From positions 100,630-164,629 of the forward strand of contig JALNZI010000002.1 in the NCBI GenBank assembly GCA_023229385.1: 64,000 bases of DNA, read 5' to 3'. Below are positions 33,049 to 40,371 of the stretch, piece by piece. Each line of letters opens with the position of its first letter. Position 1 is the first letter of the stretch. The notes under the pieces were generated by a model. That model was not told the DNA's origin, did not search any database, and was given only the letters and a program-made list of their open reading frames with translations. Origin of the DNA: Candidatus Omnitrophota bacterium. GTDB taxonomy: Bacteria > Omnitrophota > Gorgyraeia > Gygaellales > Profunditerraquicolaceae. Both the position numbers and the translations under genes were made by a program.

Positions 33049-34941
33049 TTAATCTCCAAAAATTACTTGTTTAGCCAACTTACCTACATTTTCAATAGAA
33101 TAATTTTGAACCTTTTGTAGGGCTGCTTTACCTTTTAATTTAACTTCATCTCGATGCTCATAAGCATAGCGCAAACATGCTCTTAAATGCTCATGAGAAA
33201 TCTCTGCCCACTGACCCCCAACATAATTCTTGAAATAGGGAAGAATTTGTAAAGGAATATCAACAAGCTTGTAATCCACCAACCAGCCTACGTCCGGAGT
33301 AACAAAATCAGTCATACCACTATAATTTGTAACAATACTTGGTATGCCCAAAGCCGACACCTCCACAATACCATTTCCGAAGCCCTCGCCCCTGCTACTG
33401 GAAATATTACAATCAAAATTTCTTAAAAAATAAGGCATGGTAGTATCCGGTAAAAATGAGTTAGTACAATAAATTGGGGCATGCTCTTTACCACCAGACA
33501 ACTCTCTAATATATTGTTTAATATCTTTACCCTGTTGCTGTAAAACCCAATGTAAAGATAAACTATGAACAGTTAGGGTTACATCTTCCTTAGTATCAAA
33601 CTCTTCTATAAAAGCTTTAAATAAGGCTTCTGGATTTTTACGTTCCCCAAAATGAAATACTGAAACAAAATTAATACCCCTTTTATATGTTAGAGGCATC
33701 ATACTATTTGAGGACTTATAAAGATTCATATCTACAGCATTAGGCACCACTGAAATAGGCTTTGTAACACCATAATTCAACATTACATCTCTAAAGAATG
33801 TAGAATTGGTTATTACTTTGTCTACTGCATTAAGTTGTTCTCTCCAAGCCCTATTAATTCTATTACTTTCTCCAGTAGTATGGGCTATACGAGATTTTCC
33901 TGGAGGCATAAGATACAAATGATCCCCCTCACTGCTACGTAGAACATGACGGTTCCAATAGTCATGAGGCTTATTGATCATCTTTTTAACTTCCCAATCC
34001 CAAACATTTCCTGGTTGATGATATTCTTCAGGAGCTATAGCAACATCTACGCCGTTTCTGCTTAATCCCTTAGCCAGATTACGCATTACAATACTAAAAC
34101 TCCATTCACCTGTTATCTTACAACAAAATAATATCCTATCTTCAGAAGTATATTCATAATAATCTTCTTCATGCTTTAGATAAAATTTAATTTGATTTTT
34201 TCTAGATATATCATTTACCTTTTTTATATCATGGTAAATATCCATACCTGTTTTGTTCTCAAAATGGTACGCAAGACACTTTGGATCATAAACTGTTTTA
34301 AATCCTAATTTACGAGCATCAAAACACATTGAAACTTCTTCAAAATAACAAGGCTGAAACCTCTCGTCAAAGTGATCAAGCTTTTTTAAAAGTTTTGATT
34401 TTAAAAGAAAAAGAGCTCCCGTAACGTATTCTTCCTCTTCCTCTTCTTCTTCTTCTGGCTGTACCGAGGGATCTGAATCATTCTGTCCAGCTCCTTTATG
34501 CTCCCCCCAGCCATATATATTTAAAAAAGCTCCTGCATGTTGAATTCTTCCATCAGCAAAAAGTAGCCTTCCCCCAACTATACCTATATCTTCCGGGCGT
34601 TCTTTTAATAGAGCATCAATACATCCTGGTAAAAGCTCCATATCATTATTCATTACAAGAATATCTATATCTGGATATTCTAAAAGCAATATCTTCATGC
34701 CTTGGTTTACTGCAGGACCAAACCCCAAATTGGTATCATTTTGCAAATATCTAAAATCTAGCTTTTCAGTATCCGTTAAACCTTTACAAAACTCTTTAGT
34801 TCCATCTGTAGAAGCATTGTCTACAACAAATATAATAATCTTATCACATGCTTTAAACTCATGCTCTTGTATAGATTCAATCAGTTTCTTTGTATAAAAG
34901 ATCTGATTACAAACAGGTATAACTATCCCCAATATTTTCAT
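33049..34941 (-). CDS. Two-domain glycosyltransferase (GT2 + GT4 fusion)
   Basis: A 630-residue bifunctional enzyme. Residues 1-230 are GT2: LGIVIPVCNQIFYTKKLIES, VVDNASTDGTKEF, LVMNNDMELLPG (metal site), ALFLLKSKLLKKLDHFDERF. Residues about 270-630 are GT-B: HTTGESNRINRAWREQLNAV, VSVFHFGERKNPEALFKAFI, SSSRGEGFGNGIVEVSALGI (donor motif). A run of nine glutamates (163-171), coded by GAA/GAG repeats, interrupts the GT2 part. The true start is ATG 34941; an in-frame TTG three codons up is less likely. Such fusions usually add two successive sugars. Confidence 0.83.
   Translation of the reverse strand: MKILGIVIPVCNQIFYTKKLIESIQEHEFKACDKIIIFVVDNASTDGTKEFCKGLTDTEKLDFRYLQNDTNLGFGPAVNQGMKILLLEYPDIDILVMNNDMELLPGCIDALLKERPEDIGIVGGRLLFADGRIQHAGAFLNIYGWGEHKGAGQNDSDPSVQPEEEEEEEEEYVTGALFLLKSKLLKKLDHFDERFQPCYFEEVSMCFDARKLGFKTVYDPKCLAYHFENKTGMDIYHDIKKVNDISRKNQIKFYLKHEEDYYEYTSEDRILFCCKITGEWSFSIVMRNLAKGLSRNGVDVAIAPEEYHQPGNVWDWEVKKMINKPHDYWNRHVLRSSEGDHLYLMPPGKSRIAHTTGESNRINRAWREQLNAVDKVITNSTFFRDVMLNYGVTKPISVVPNAVDMNLYKSSNSMMPLTYKRGINFVSVFHFGERKNPEALFKAFIEEFDTKEDVTLTVHSLSLHWVLQQQGKDIKQYIRELSGGKEHAPIYCTNSFLPDTTMPYFLRNFDCNISSSRGEGFGNGIVEVSALGIPSIVTNYSGMTDFVTPDVGWLVDYKLVDIPLQILPYFKNYVGGQWAEISHEHLRACLRYAYEHRDEVKLKGKAALQKVQNYSIENVGKLAKQVIFGD
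34429..34455 (-). repeat. GAA/GAG trinucleotide run coding nine Glu
   Basis: Nine consecutive glutamate codons in the GT2 domain of the fused glycosyltransferase, just before YVTGALFLL. Since the unit is three bases, length change would alter loop length but not frame. Confidence 0.9.
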
Positions 34942-34942
34942 A

Positions 34943-36139
34943 TTACACAATCTCTACAATATTATCTTGATTAATATTTGGCTTTATATAAGGATTAGCA
35001 ACAATCTGTGAAACGACCTCTACAAGTTTTGTTCCTGTTATATCTTTAGACCATGTTTTTCTAAAGGCTTCACCATGTTTAATAGCCCTAGTTTTTGCTA
35101 TAGAATAATTTTCATAGCAACGTTTTAATTTACGTTTAACATCCTGCTCTTTAGGAAAAGCCCAGTACATTCCTGGCTGATAGATTCCCTGCTGCAGAAC
35201 AGAAAAAGGAACATCCACCATATCATAATCAAATAAAGTAGAAAATTCAGGAAGAACAAAATCCATATGCCCAGACCAACCTGTTACCAAAACAGGAGAA
35301 TCACAGGCTATAGCTTCAGCAATGGTCCGACCAAAACCTTCACCTGAAGTAGCCAACACAAAGGCTTTAGACTTCTGATGTAATTGTGCAAGTTCCTGAT
35401 CAGTCATATCTCCATGTAGCAAATAAACTTTAGGGAAAGGTTTACCTTTCTTTATATCCTCAATACGTTCTCGTGTAAAATATAAATCTGGAGAGGAGTT
35501 ATTTTGTGAGAAAGTTTTTACAAAGATTCCCACATCCTGTTGATTTTCAAATACTTCACAAAACCATTTAAGAAGAAGACCTATTTGTTTACGATCCTCC
35601 CCTATAGGATTTACCATCCACTGTCCGGCAGTCATAAAATTAAAACTGGTTGATACTGGAAAAGATAATTCATCAACACCTGATTTGTTATTGAATATAC
35701 CAATATCAACCCCTTCACCAACTGCATAAACAGGAACCGTAACCCCATGTTGCTGAAACAAGTTTTTTACAAATACTGAGGGAACTATAACAGCATTCAT
35801 TTGATTACAGGCCTCTGCCCAACCCGCAGGAAGATTATCTGATTCTATACCCGCAGTTATACCAATATTAATAGGACCCACACGCCTAAATTCGGGGGGT
35901 ATTCCTAAATGTATAAACACAAAATCCTTAGATACAATTTTATTATTTATACAAAACATTAAAGTATCTAAATCATCTAAAGAAATATTATCTGTAGTAG
36001 ATGTTCCACCCCAACCTGTAGGAAGCACAGAAATATTAAATCTATTAGATTTAAATAAACTTGTTACTATGTCTCTTGCATGGGCACCATAACCAGATCT
36101 AGAGAACACAGAGGCTTGAATAATTAAGTTTGGTTTCAT
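34943..36139 (-). CDS. GT4-like glycosyltransferase
   Basis: A 398-residue GT-B enzyme: IIQASVFSRSGYGAHARDIV (N-domain glycine loop), IGITAGIESDNLPAGWAEAC, then the C-domain SGEGFGRTIAEAIACDSPVL (about 267-286), the E-x7-E donor-binding motif, and GWSGHMDFVLPEFSTLFDYD. TTAGGATTAAAAT precedes the ATG. Normal family length. One of three adjacent GT-B enzymes, so it may build consecutive linkages of the same glycan. Confidence 0.84.
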   Translation of the reverse strand: MKPNLIIQASVFSRSGYGAHARDIVTSLFKSNRFNISVLPTGWGGTSTTDNISLDDLDTLMFCINNKIVSKDFVFIHLGIPPEFRRVGPINIGITAGIESDNLPAGWAEACNQMNAVIVPSVFVKNLFQQHGVTVPVYAVGEGVDIGIFNNKSGVDELSFPVSTSFNFMTAGQWMVNPIGEDRKQIGLLLKWFCEVFENQQDVGIFVKTFSQNNSSPDLYFTRERIEDIKKGKPFPKVYLLHGDMTDQELAQLHQKSKAFVLATSGEGFGRTIAEAIACDSPVLVTGWSGHMDFVLPEFSTLFDYDMVDVPFSVLQQGIYQPGMYWAFPKEQDVKRKLKRCYENYSIAKTRAIKHGEAFRKTWSKDITGTKLVEVVSQIVANPYIKPNINQDNIVEIV

Positions 36140-36148
36140 ATTTTAATC

Positions 36149-37378
36149 CTAATGAATACTAAAACGCCATTGTTTAAACATCTTTGGGGAATCAAAAAGG
36201 TTTTGTAAATATTCATCCCATTTTGCTATAGTTGTATTTATATGAAAATTTTGATTAATGAATTCCTTGCCTTTTAAACCCACAGTAGTTCTCCAAGTCC
36301 CCTGTTTAGTTCTTTGATAGGCTTCTTCAAGGGATTTTACAATTGTTTCTACAGACACATAATCTCTATGAATATAAGGGGCTTGAACAACACCAAAAAG
36401 CTCTTTAACCTCAGGCTCCATCAAAATACCAAATGTAGTATTATCATTTTGCATTTGTTCGGTCATTCCTCCTGTTTTAACAACACAACAAGGAGTTCCA
36501 GCAGATAAAGACTCAGAAACACACAAACCAAAACCCTCGGAATGGGCAATGTTCAAAGTAACATCAGAAATATTATAAAAGGCATTAAGTTGTTCTGTAT
36601 TAACTCTCTGCTGATTAAGAACAATAGGGGCATTACTTTTATTTAAATCTTTTACAAGGGTTCCTATATCAGTTCCCTCAGGATCCACAGCAACAGTATT
36701 CATTAAAAGTAAAGAATTGGGGTGGGTTTTATAAAATTCAAGAAAGGACATTACAACATCTCCAGGACGTTTTCTAGAGATATTACGATTGTTCCAAAAT
36801 ATAATAAAATCAGTTGCAGGTCTTCCAATATGCTGCAAAAATTCTGTCCTAATATTTTTCTTAACCTGAGGATCTAAAATAAAAAATTCGGAGGGATCTT
36901 GACCATGAGCAATATTTATGTTATCCACACCATTTTGCTGCAATAAATCATGGCTAAATTTTGAAATAGTTACAATAGAATCACAAGCCAAATAATATGG
37001 CATATTAAATTTAGGAAAGGGAGAATTATCCCAAGTATGATAAAGAACTATTTTAGTTTTAGTTCGAATCTCACTATCCATCATAAAAATATAATCAAAA
37101 AATCTAGGATCAGAAAAAAGAACTAAAATATCTGGTTTTTCAATGTTCATGACCGTCCTAAGTAAATTAGGATTGCCATAAGCATCAGAAGTGGGATAAA
37201 GCTTAATATCTTTAAATAAAACTGGTTGGGGGTTTTGTTTTCTTAAAGATCCTGCTATAGAGGATACAGTATATTTACCAGTTTTAAGTAAGCCCAACAT
37301 AAGTTTTTGGGCCTGAATACCCACACCAGTAGGCATTCTAATGTCATCAGTTACAAATAATACTTTAATTTTATCCAA
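36149..37378 (-). CDS. GT4-like glycosyltransferase
   Basis: A GT-B enzyme of about 410 residues: IKVLFVTDDIRMPTGVGIQA at the N-terminus, FSDPRFFDYIFMMD, then IIFWNNRNISRKRPGDVVMS and the donor motif IAHSEGFGLCVSESLSAGTP with CCVVKTGGM. The start is set at TTG 37378, 6-7 bases after GGAGGA; a GTG two codons earlier directly abuts that site and is less likely. It is the first gene after the promoter-like element at 37409-37441. Confidence 0.83.
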   Translation of the reverse strand: MDKIKVLFVTDDIRMPTGVGIQAQKLMLGLLKTGKYTVSSIAGSLRKQNPQPVLFKDIKLYPTSDAYGNPNLLRTVMNIEKPDILVLFSDPRFFDYIFMMDSEIRTKTKIVLYHTWDNSPFPKFNMPYYLACDSIVTISKFSHDLLQQNGVDNINIAHGQDPSEFFILDPQVKKNIRTEFLQHIGRPATDFIIFWNNRNISRKRPGDVVMSFLEFYKTHPNSLLLMNTVAVDPEGTDIGTLVKDLNKSNAPIVLNQQRVNTEQLNAFYNISDVTLNIAHSEGFGLCVSESLSAGTPCCVVKTGGMTEQMQNDNTTFGILMEPEVKELFGVVQAPYIHRDYVSVETIVKSLEEAYQRTKQGTWRTTVGLKGKEFINQNFHINTTIAKWDEYLQNLFDSPKMFKQWRFSIH

Positions 37379-37408
37379 AATCACTCCTCCAGTAATTTGT
37401 CCCTATCC

Positions 37409-37441
37409 TATATAATACTCATTAAAATATGAATATTTACC
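37409..37441 (-). promoter_or_regulatory. Repeated 33-base promoter-like element (copy 1)
   Basis: Thirty-one of 33 bases are identical to 38328-38360. On the minus strand it begins GGTAAATATTCATATTTT and ends with GTATTATATA, a -10-like element. It lies about 30 bases before the start of the GT4-like gene 36149-37378. The position upstream of minus-strand genes in both copies argues for a promoter read by the host or phage sigma factor. Confidence 0.6.
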
Positions 37442-37495
37442 TGGTTACTGATTTATTTTTAATTGATTTGTGGTGCTATTATCAAGTAGATAGTT

Positions 37496-38188
37496 CTAAA
37501 ATTCTATAGTTTTAATCTCCCCATCTTCAGAAATCTCCAATACCTCTTTTTTTGACTGTAAACAATCAATGCAATAATTTTCTCCACGTTGTCTTATACT
37601 ACTTCCCGGGGTGTGCCCAAACACTTGTCTAATGCCCTCAATAGGATCAAAATCCCATTGATAATCACACCAGAATATTCCTCCTACAGGATTGGCACCC
37701 CCTCTGGCACTTCCTATGTTATATACCATTCCATGGTCTAAATTTCTAATTTCTTGATCAAGCCAAAGTGTAAGTAGATTCATATCATCTAATACATTGC
37801 TATCATAGGGTATTAACCTTTTGGTAAGGCCTGCATGAGTAATTAGTATTTTATGCTCAGAAATAAGCTCATAAGGCTTTAATAATCTATGCATATCACT
37901 AAATAAAGGCATTAAACTGGCTGCAAAACTACTTGCATAACCAGAAGCCCCCATTGTATCAGGATAAAGATAGGACAGTTCATGATTACCCTTAAGAGCA
38001 ATAACCTTATTTTGCTCAATATCTTGAAGAATTTCTTCAATTAACAATAATTGTTGTTTTCTTGTTTTATTAAAGGAATCTACATAATCTCCTACTAAAA
38101 TTTTATCATAATCCTTAAATTTATCCTTAATTTCTCTATAAATATCAATATCCCCATGTAAATCCCCTATTACAATAAGTTTATTCAT
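37496..38188 (-). CDS. Serine/threonine-phosphatase-like metallophosphoesterase
   Basis: A 230-residue calcineurin-like phosphoesterase with the metal-binding motifs in order: GDLHGD (8-13), GDYVDS (33-38), LKGNHEL (about 62-68) and ITHAGL, plus GHTPG near residue 190. This is the pattern of the lambda PP/PrpA type. Substrate could be a phosphoprotein, a nucleotide or a sugar phosphate; its position at the head of the glycan operon suggests the last, without proof. AGGATTTATTTTT precedes the ATG. Confidence 0.85.
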   Translation of the reverse strand: MNKLIVIGDLHGDIDIYREIKDKFKDYDKILVGDYVDSFNKTRKQQLLLIEEILQDIEQNKVIALKGNHELSYLYPDTMGASGYASSFAASLMPLFSDMHRLLKPYELISEHKILITHAGLTKRLIPYDSNVLDDMNLLTLWLDQEIRNLDHGMVYNIGSARGGANPVGGIFWCDYQWDFDPIEGIRQVFGHTPGSSIRQRGENYCIDCLQSKKEVLEISEDGEIKTIEF

Positions 38189-38226
38189 AAAAATAAATCC
38201 TAAATTTTAAATATTTTAAATAAAAA

Positions 38227-38261
38227 AATAACTTAATATAAAATATTTATACTAAGTTATT
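38227..38261. other. 35-base near-perfect inverted repeat
   Basis: AATAACTTA (38227-38235) pairs with TAAGTTATT (38253-38261), and inside it TATAAA pairs with TTTATA around a 3-base loop, with one mismatch between the two stems. It lies between the phosphoesterase gene and the TnpB gene. It could be a subterminal hairpin of the TnpB-bearing element or a 5' leader structure of the phosphoesterase transcript. Confidence 0.75.
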
Positions 38262-38280
38262 CTGTTTAAAAAAGAAATAT

Positions 38281-38319
38281 GCCTAAAATAAGCAAATTAG
38301 AACCTTAAATAATTTAGGC
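38281..38319. other. Inverted repeat GCCTAAA...TTTAGGC
   Basis: A 7-bp stem (38281-38287 with 38313-38319), extended by A/T pairs outside, around a 25-base loop. It follows the previous hairpin within 20 bases and precedes the second promoter-like element. Together they make the 38.2-38.35 kb gap highly structured. Confidence 0.6.
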
Positions 38320-38327
38320 TTATATCT

Positions 38328-38360
38328 TATATAATACCCATAAAAATATGAATATTTACC
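38328..38360 (-). promoter_or_regulatory. Repeated 33-base promoter-like element (copy 2)
   Basis: The second copy of the element at 37409-37441, differing at two positions. On the minus strand it reads GGTAAATATTCATATTTT then ATGGGTATTATATA. It would drive the phosphoesterase gene through a leader of about 130 bases holding two hairpins. It also covers the first codons of the longest plus-strand TnpB frame (ATG 38348), which argues that this ATG is not the TnpB start. Confidence 0.6.
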
Positions 38361-38455
38361 AAAATAAAATATTTATTTTTATAATTATAAATTACTTGTT
38401 TTTGTCTAAAATTTTAGTATATATTACATGTATAACTATTGTTGAGAACAATATT

Positions 38456-39607
38456 TTGATTAAAACTTATAAATTCAGAGCCTATCCTAATAAGGCTACA
38501 GAAGCTCAGACTAGTATAGTTCTTGAGCTTTGTAGGCAAATGTATAATTTGGCTCTTGAACAAAGAATAATGATCTATAAGCAAAGTAAGAAATCTTTGT
38601 CTTGTTATGATCAACAAAATCAACTTCCCGACTTTAAAAAAGAATTCCCCCAATTTAAACAGGTGCCTTCTCAAAGTCTTCAAGATGTATTGCAAAGACT
38701 TGATAAAGCTTACCAAGCTTTCTTTAGAAGAGTTAAAACAGGAAAAATATCGGGATTTCCAAGATTTAAGGGATATCAAAGATATGATTCTTTTACCCTT
38801 ACTCAATATGGCTATAAACTTGAGGAATCTAACCTTATACTTACTAATGTTGGTGTTTTTAAACTTAAACTTCATCGTCAAATTCCTTTAGAAGCTAAAG
38901 CTAAAATTAAAACTATTACTATTTACAGAAAAAATAGCAAATGGTTTGTGCTTTTTGTCTGTGACAATATTATACCAAAAATTCTTCCTAAAGTCAATAG
39001 AAGCATAGGAATAGATGTAGGTTGCGAAAGCTTTTTGACAGATTCTAATGGACTTAAAGTAGAAAACCCAAGATTTCTTAATAAATCTACTGAAAGAATT
39101 ACTCAGCTTAGCCAAAAATTGTCTAAACAAAAGATGGGATCTAACAGAAGAAAGAAAACAAGACTTCTTCTGGCAAAGAAGCATGAAAAAGTATCTAATC
39201 AACGCTTGGACTTTCAACATAAAGTTGCAAAGCATTATGTTAAACACTATGATTTGATTTGCCATGAAAAAATGCAAGCTTTTAAAAGTTTTAGAGGTCT
39301 TAATCGAAGTATGAGAGATATGGCTTGGTTTCAGTTCTTTGATATACTTTCTTACAAAGCGGAAGAAGCTGGTAGGAAAATAGTTAAGGTTCCTGCCAAA
39401 AACACCTCTCAGCAATGCTCGGGATGTGGTGAAATAGTGCTCAAAGATTTGTCTGTTAGAATCCACTCTTGCCCTCATTGTAAACTTACTTTAGATAGAG
39501 ATTTAAATGCAGCACTTAATATTTTAAGGCTTGGAACGAGCCTACAAGACCCTACCTATCTCAACAATAGTAATCTTGTAAATTTTGACAATATTTTTGT
39601 TAAATAG
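38456..39607 (+). mobile_element. tnpB: TnpB (IS200/IS605 OrfB family), IS1341-like gene
   Basis: A TnpB of about 383 residues, the only gene on the plus strand. It opens LIKTYKFRAYPNKATEAQTS, typical of OrfB N-termini. RuvC-I is IGIDVGCESFLT, RuvC-II is DLICHEKMQAF (Glu present), the zinc ribbon is CSGCGE...CPHC, and RuvC-III is LDRDLNAALNIL. All catalytic residues are visible, so it is probably active as an RNA-guided nuclease. The start is placed at TTG 38456; the frame is open to ATG 38348 but the extra 36 residues are an unlikely hydrophobic stretch that covers the promoter-like element. No TnpA is nearby. Confidence 0.85.
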
Positions 39608-39870
39608 CTCACACATAATATAATATTTATTTTTGATTTGGTAAATATAACAGATAAAGTCATAGAATAAGTAACCCCTTCTGTATAGTCTTCCCCATCT
39701 ATTCCCCAAACATGGACATTATGCACAAAAAAGTGGTAATATCATCACGTTGGCTGAATTCTTGGCACGGTGAAGACAAAAAAATCCCGTTGAATTATCA
39801 GCCCAACAGGAACGGCTTACACTTCTATCGCTTGCGCGGGAAGAAGACTACACCACCTTGCGGTGGTCTT
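39608..39870 (+). ncRNA. Candidate guide (omega) RNA and right end of the TnpB element
   Basis: TnpB guide RNAs usually come from the 3' end of tnpB to the right end of the element. This stretch after the stop has no supported gene. From about 39740 it is more GC-rich than its surroundings, with CCGTT...AACGG arms (about 39788-39815) and the 6-bp hairpin at 39852-39867. The exact ends cannot be set from one sequence. Confidence 0.35.
39852..39867. other. Strong hairpin ACCACC-TTGC-GGTGGT
   Basis: A perfect 6-bp GC-rich stem with a 4-base loop, unusual in this AT-rich region. Read on the minus strand the loop is GCAA, a GNRA tetraloop. It may mark the right end of the TnpB element or stop convergent transcription; no U-tract follows on either strand. 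Confidence 0.7.
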
Positions 39871-39941
39871 ATGATTAAAGTTAACCTTAATAAAAGAAAA
39901 GTCAAGTTAAAAATTTTAGCAGCCTTGATTCTCTCCATATA

Positions 39942-39965
39942 AATACACGACAAAAATGTCGTATT
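39942..39965. other. Inverted repeat around CGACA-AAAA-TGTCG
   Basis: A 5-bp stem (39948-39952 with 39957-39961) extended by AATA/TATT across a 2-base bulge. It lies between the convergent TnpB and tail-fibre genes. Possible bidirectional terminator or element end. Confidence 0.5.
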
Positions 39966-40080
39966 GTCAATTAAAGAATTCATTGGATTATTCCAATTTT
40001 GCAGAAAACCACGAAAGAAACCATCCTCAAACACGATATTCCAGGAGACTGTATTCTGTATTATCTTCCACAATTAAAAT

Positions 40081-40134
40081 ACTTAATACTTAATACTTAA
40101 TACTTAATACTTAATACTTAATACTTAATACTTA
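40081..40134. repeat. Heptanucleotide tandem repeat (ACTTAAT)7.7
   Basis: Seven full perfect copies of ACTTAAT followed by ACTTA, with no spacers. It lies in the gap between TnpB and the tail-fibre-like gene, outside any supported frame. The perfect identity suggests recent slippage growth. Confidence 0.95.
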
Positions 40135-40293
40135 TTAGTTATGAAAATAATTATTCCTTATGGCTAAATACCGCATATAGGATAACCGATAAGAATTATA
40201 GGCTAAAATTAAAGATATTATTCAACATATAATATGTCCCCCTTTCAAACTGAGACACTACCAAAAAAGTATAAGGTTTGATAAATATATACA

Positions 40294-40313
40294 ATATATA
40301 TATATATATATAT
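40294..40313. repeat. AT dinucleotide run
   Basis: Ten AT units in the non-coding gap before the tail-fibre-like gene's 3' end. Simple sequence; could ease strand opening, nothing more can be said. Confidence 0.85.
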
Positions 40314-40371
40314 TATAGAATAAAAAGTGATTATTTAAGTAATTTAAAAATATATTTTTATATTTCTATAG

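Larger units (their letters stand above)
39968..40371. other. Non-coding AT-rich stretch between convergent genes
   Basis: No convincing gene. It contains the 7-base tandem array at 40081-40134, a 20-base AT dinucleotide run at 40294-40313, and the palindrome AAAAATATATTTTT just beyond the stop of the tail-fibre-like gene. The open frames seen here have no ribosome site. Confidence 0.6.

Noticed and set aside
34429..34455. Phase-variable frameshift site in the glycosyltransferase
   Set aside because: The repeat unit is three bases, so copy change cannot shift the frame.
38414..39478. Long minus-strand open frames opposite TnpB
   Set aside because: They are the complement of a well-supported TnpB frame and lack ribosome sites.
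39712..39942. Plus-strand open frame of 76 codons after TnpB
   Set aside because: No ribosome site, lies in the structured region expected for the element's right end, and ends in simple Lys/Leu-rich sequence. More likely non-coding RNA or element end.
39825..40073. Minus-strand open frame of 82 codons in the 39.6-40.4 kb gap
   Set aside because: No ribosome site, unlike its neighbours in composition, crosses two hairpins. Treated as non-coding.
40294..40313. AT run as a replication origin
   Set aside because: A single dinucleotide run in an AT-rich genome is weak evidence without skew or initiator sites.
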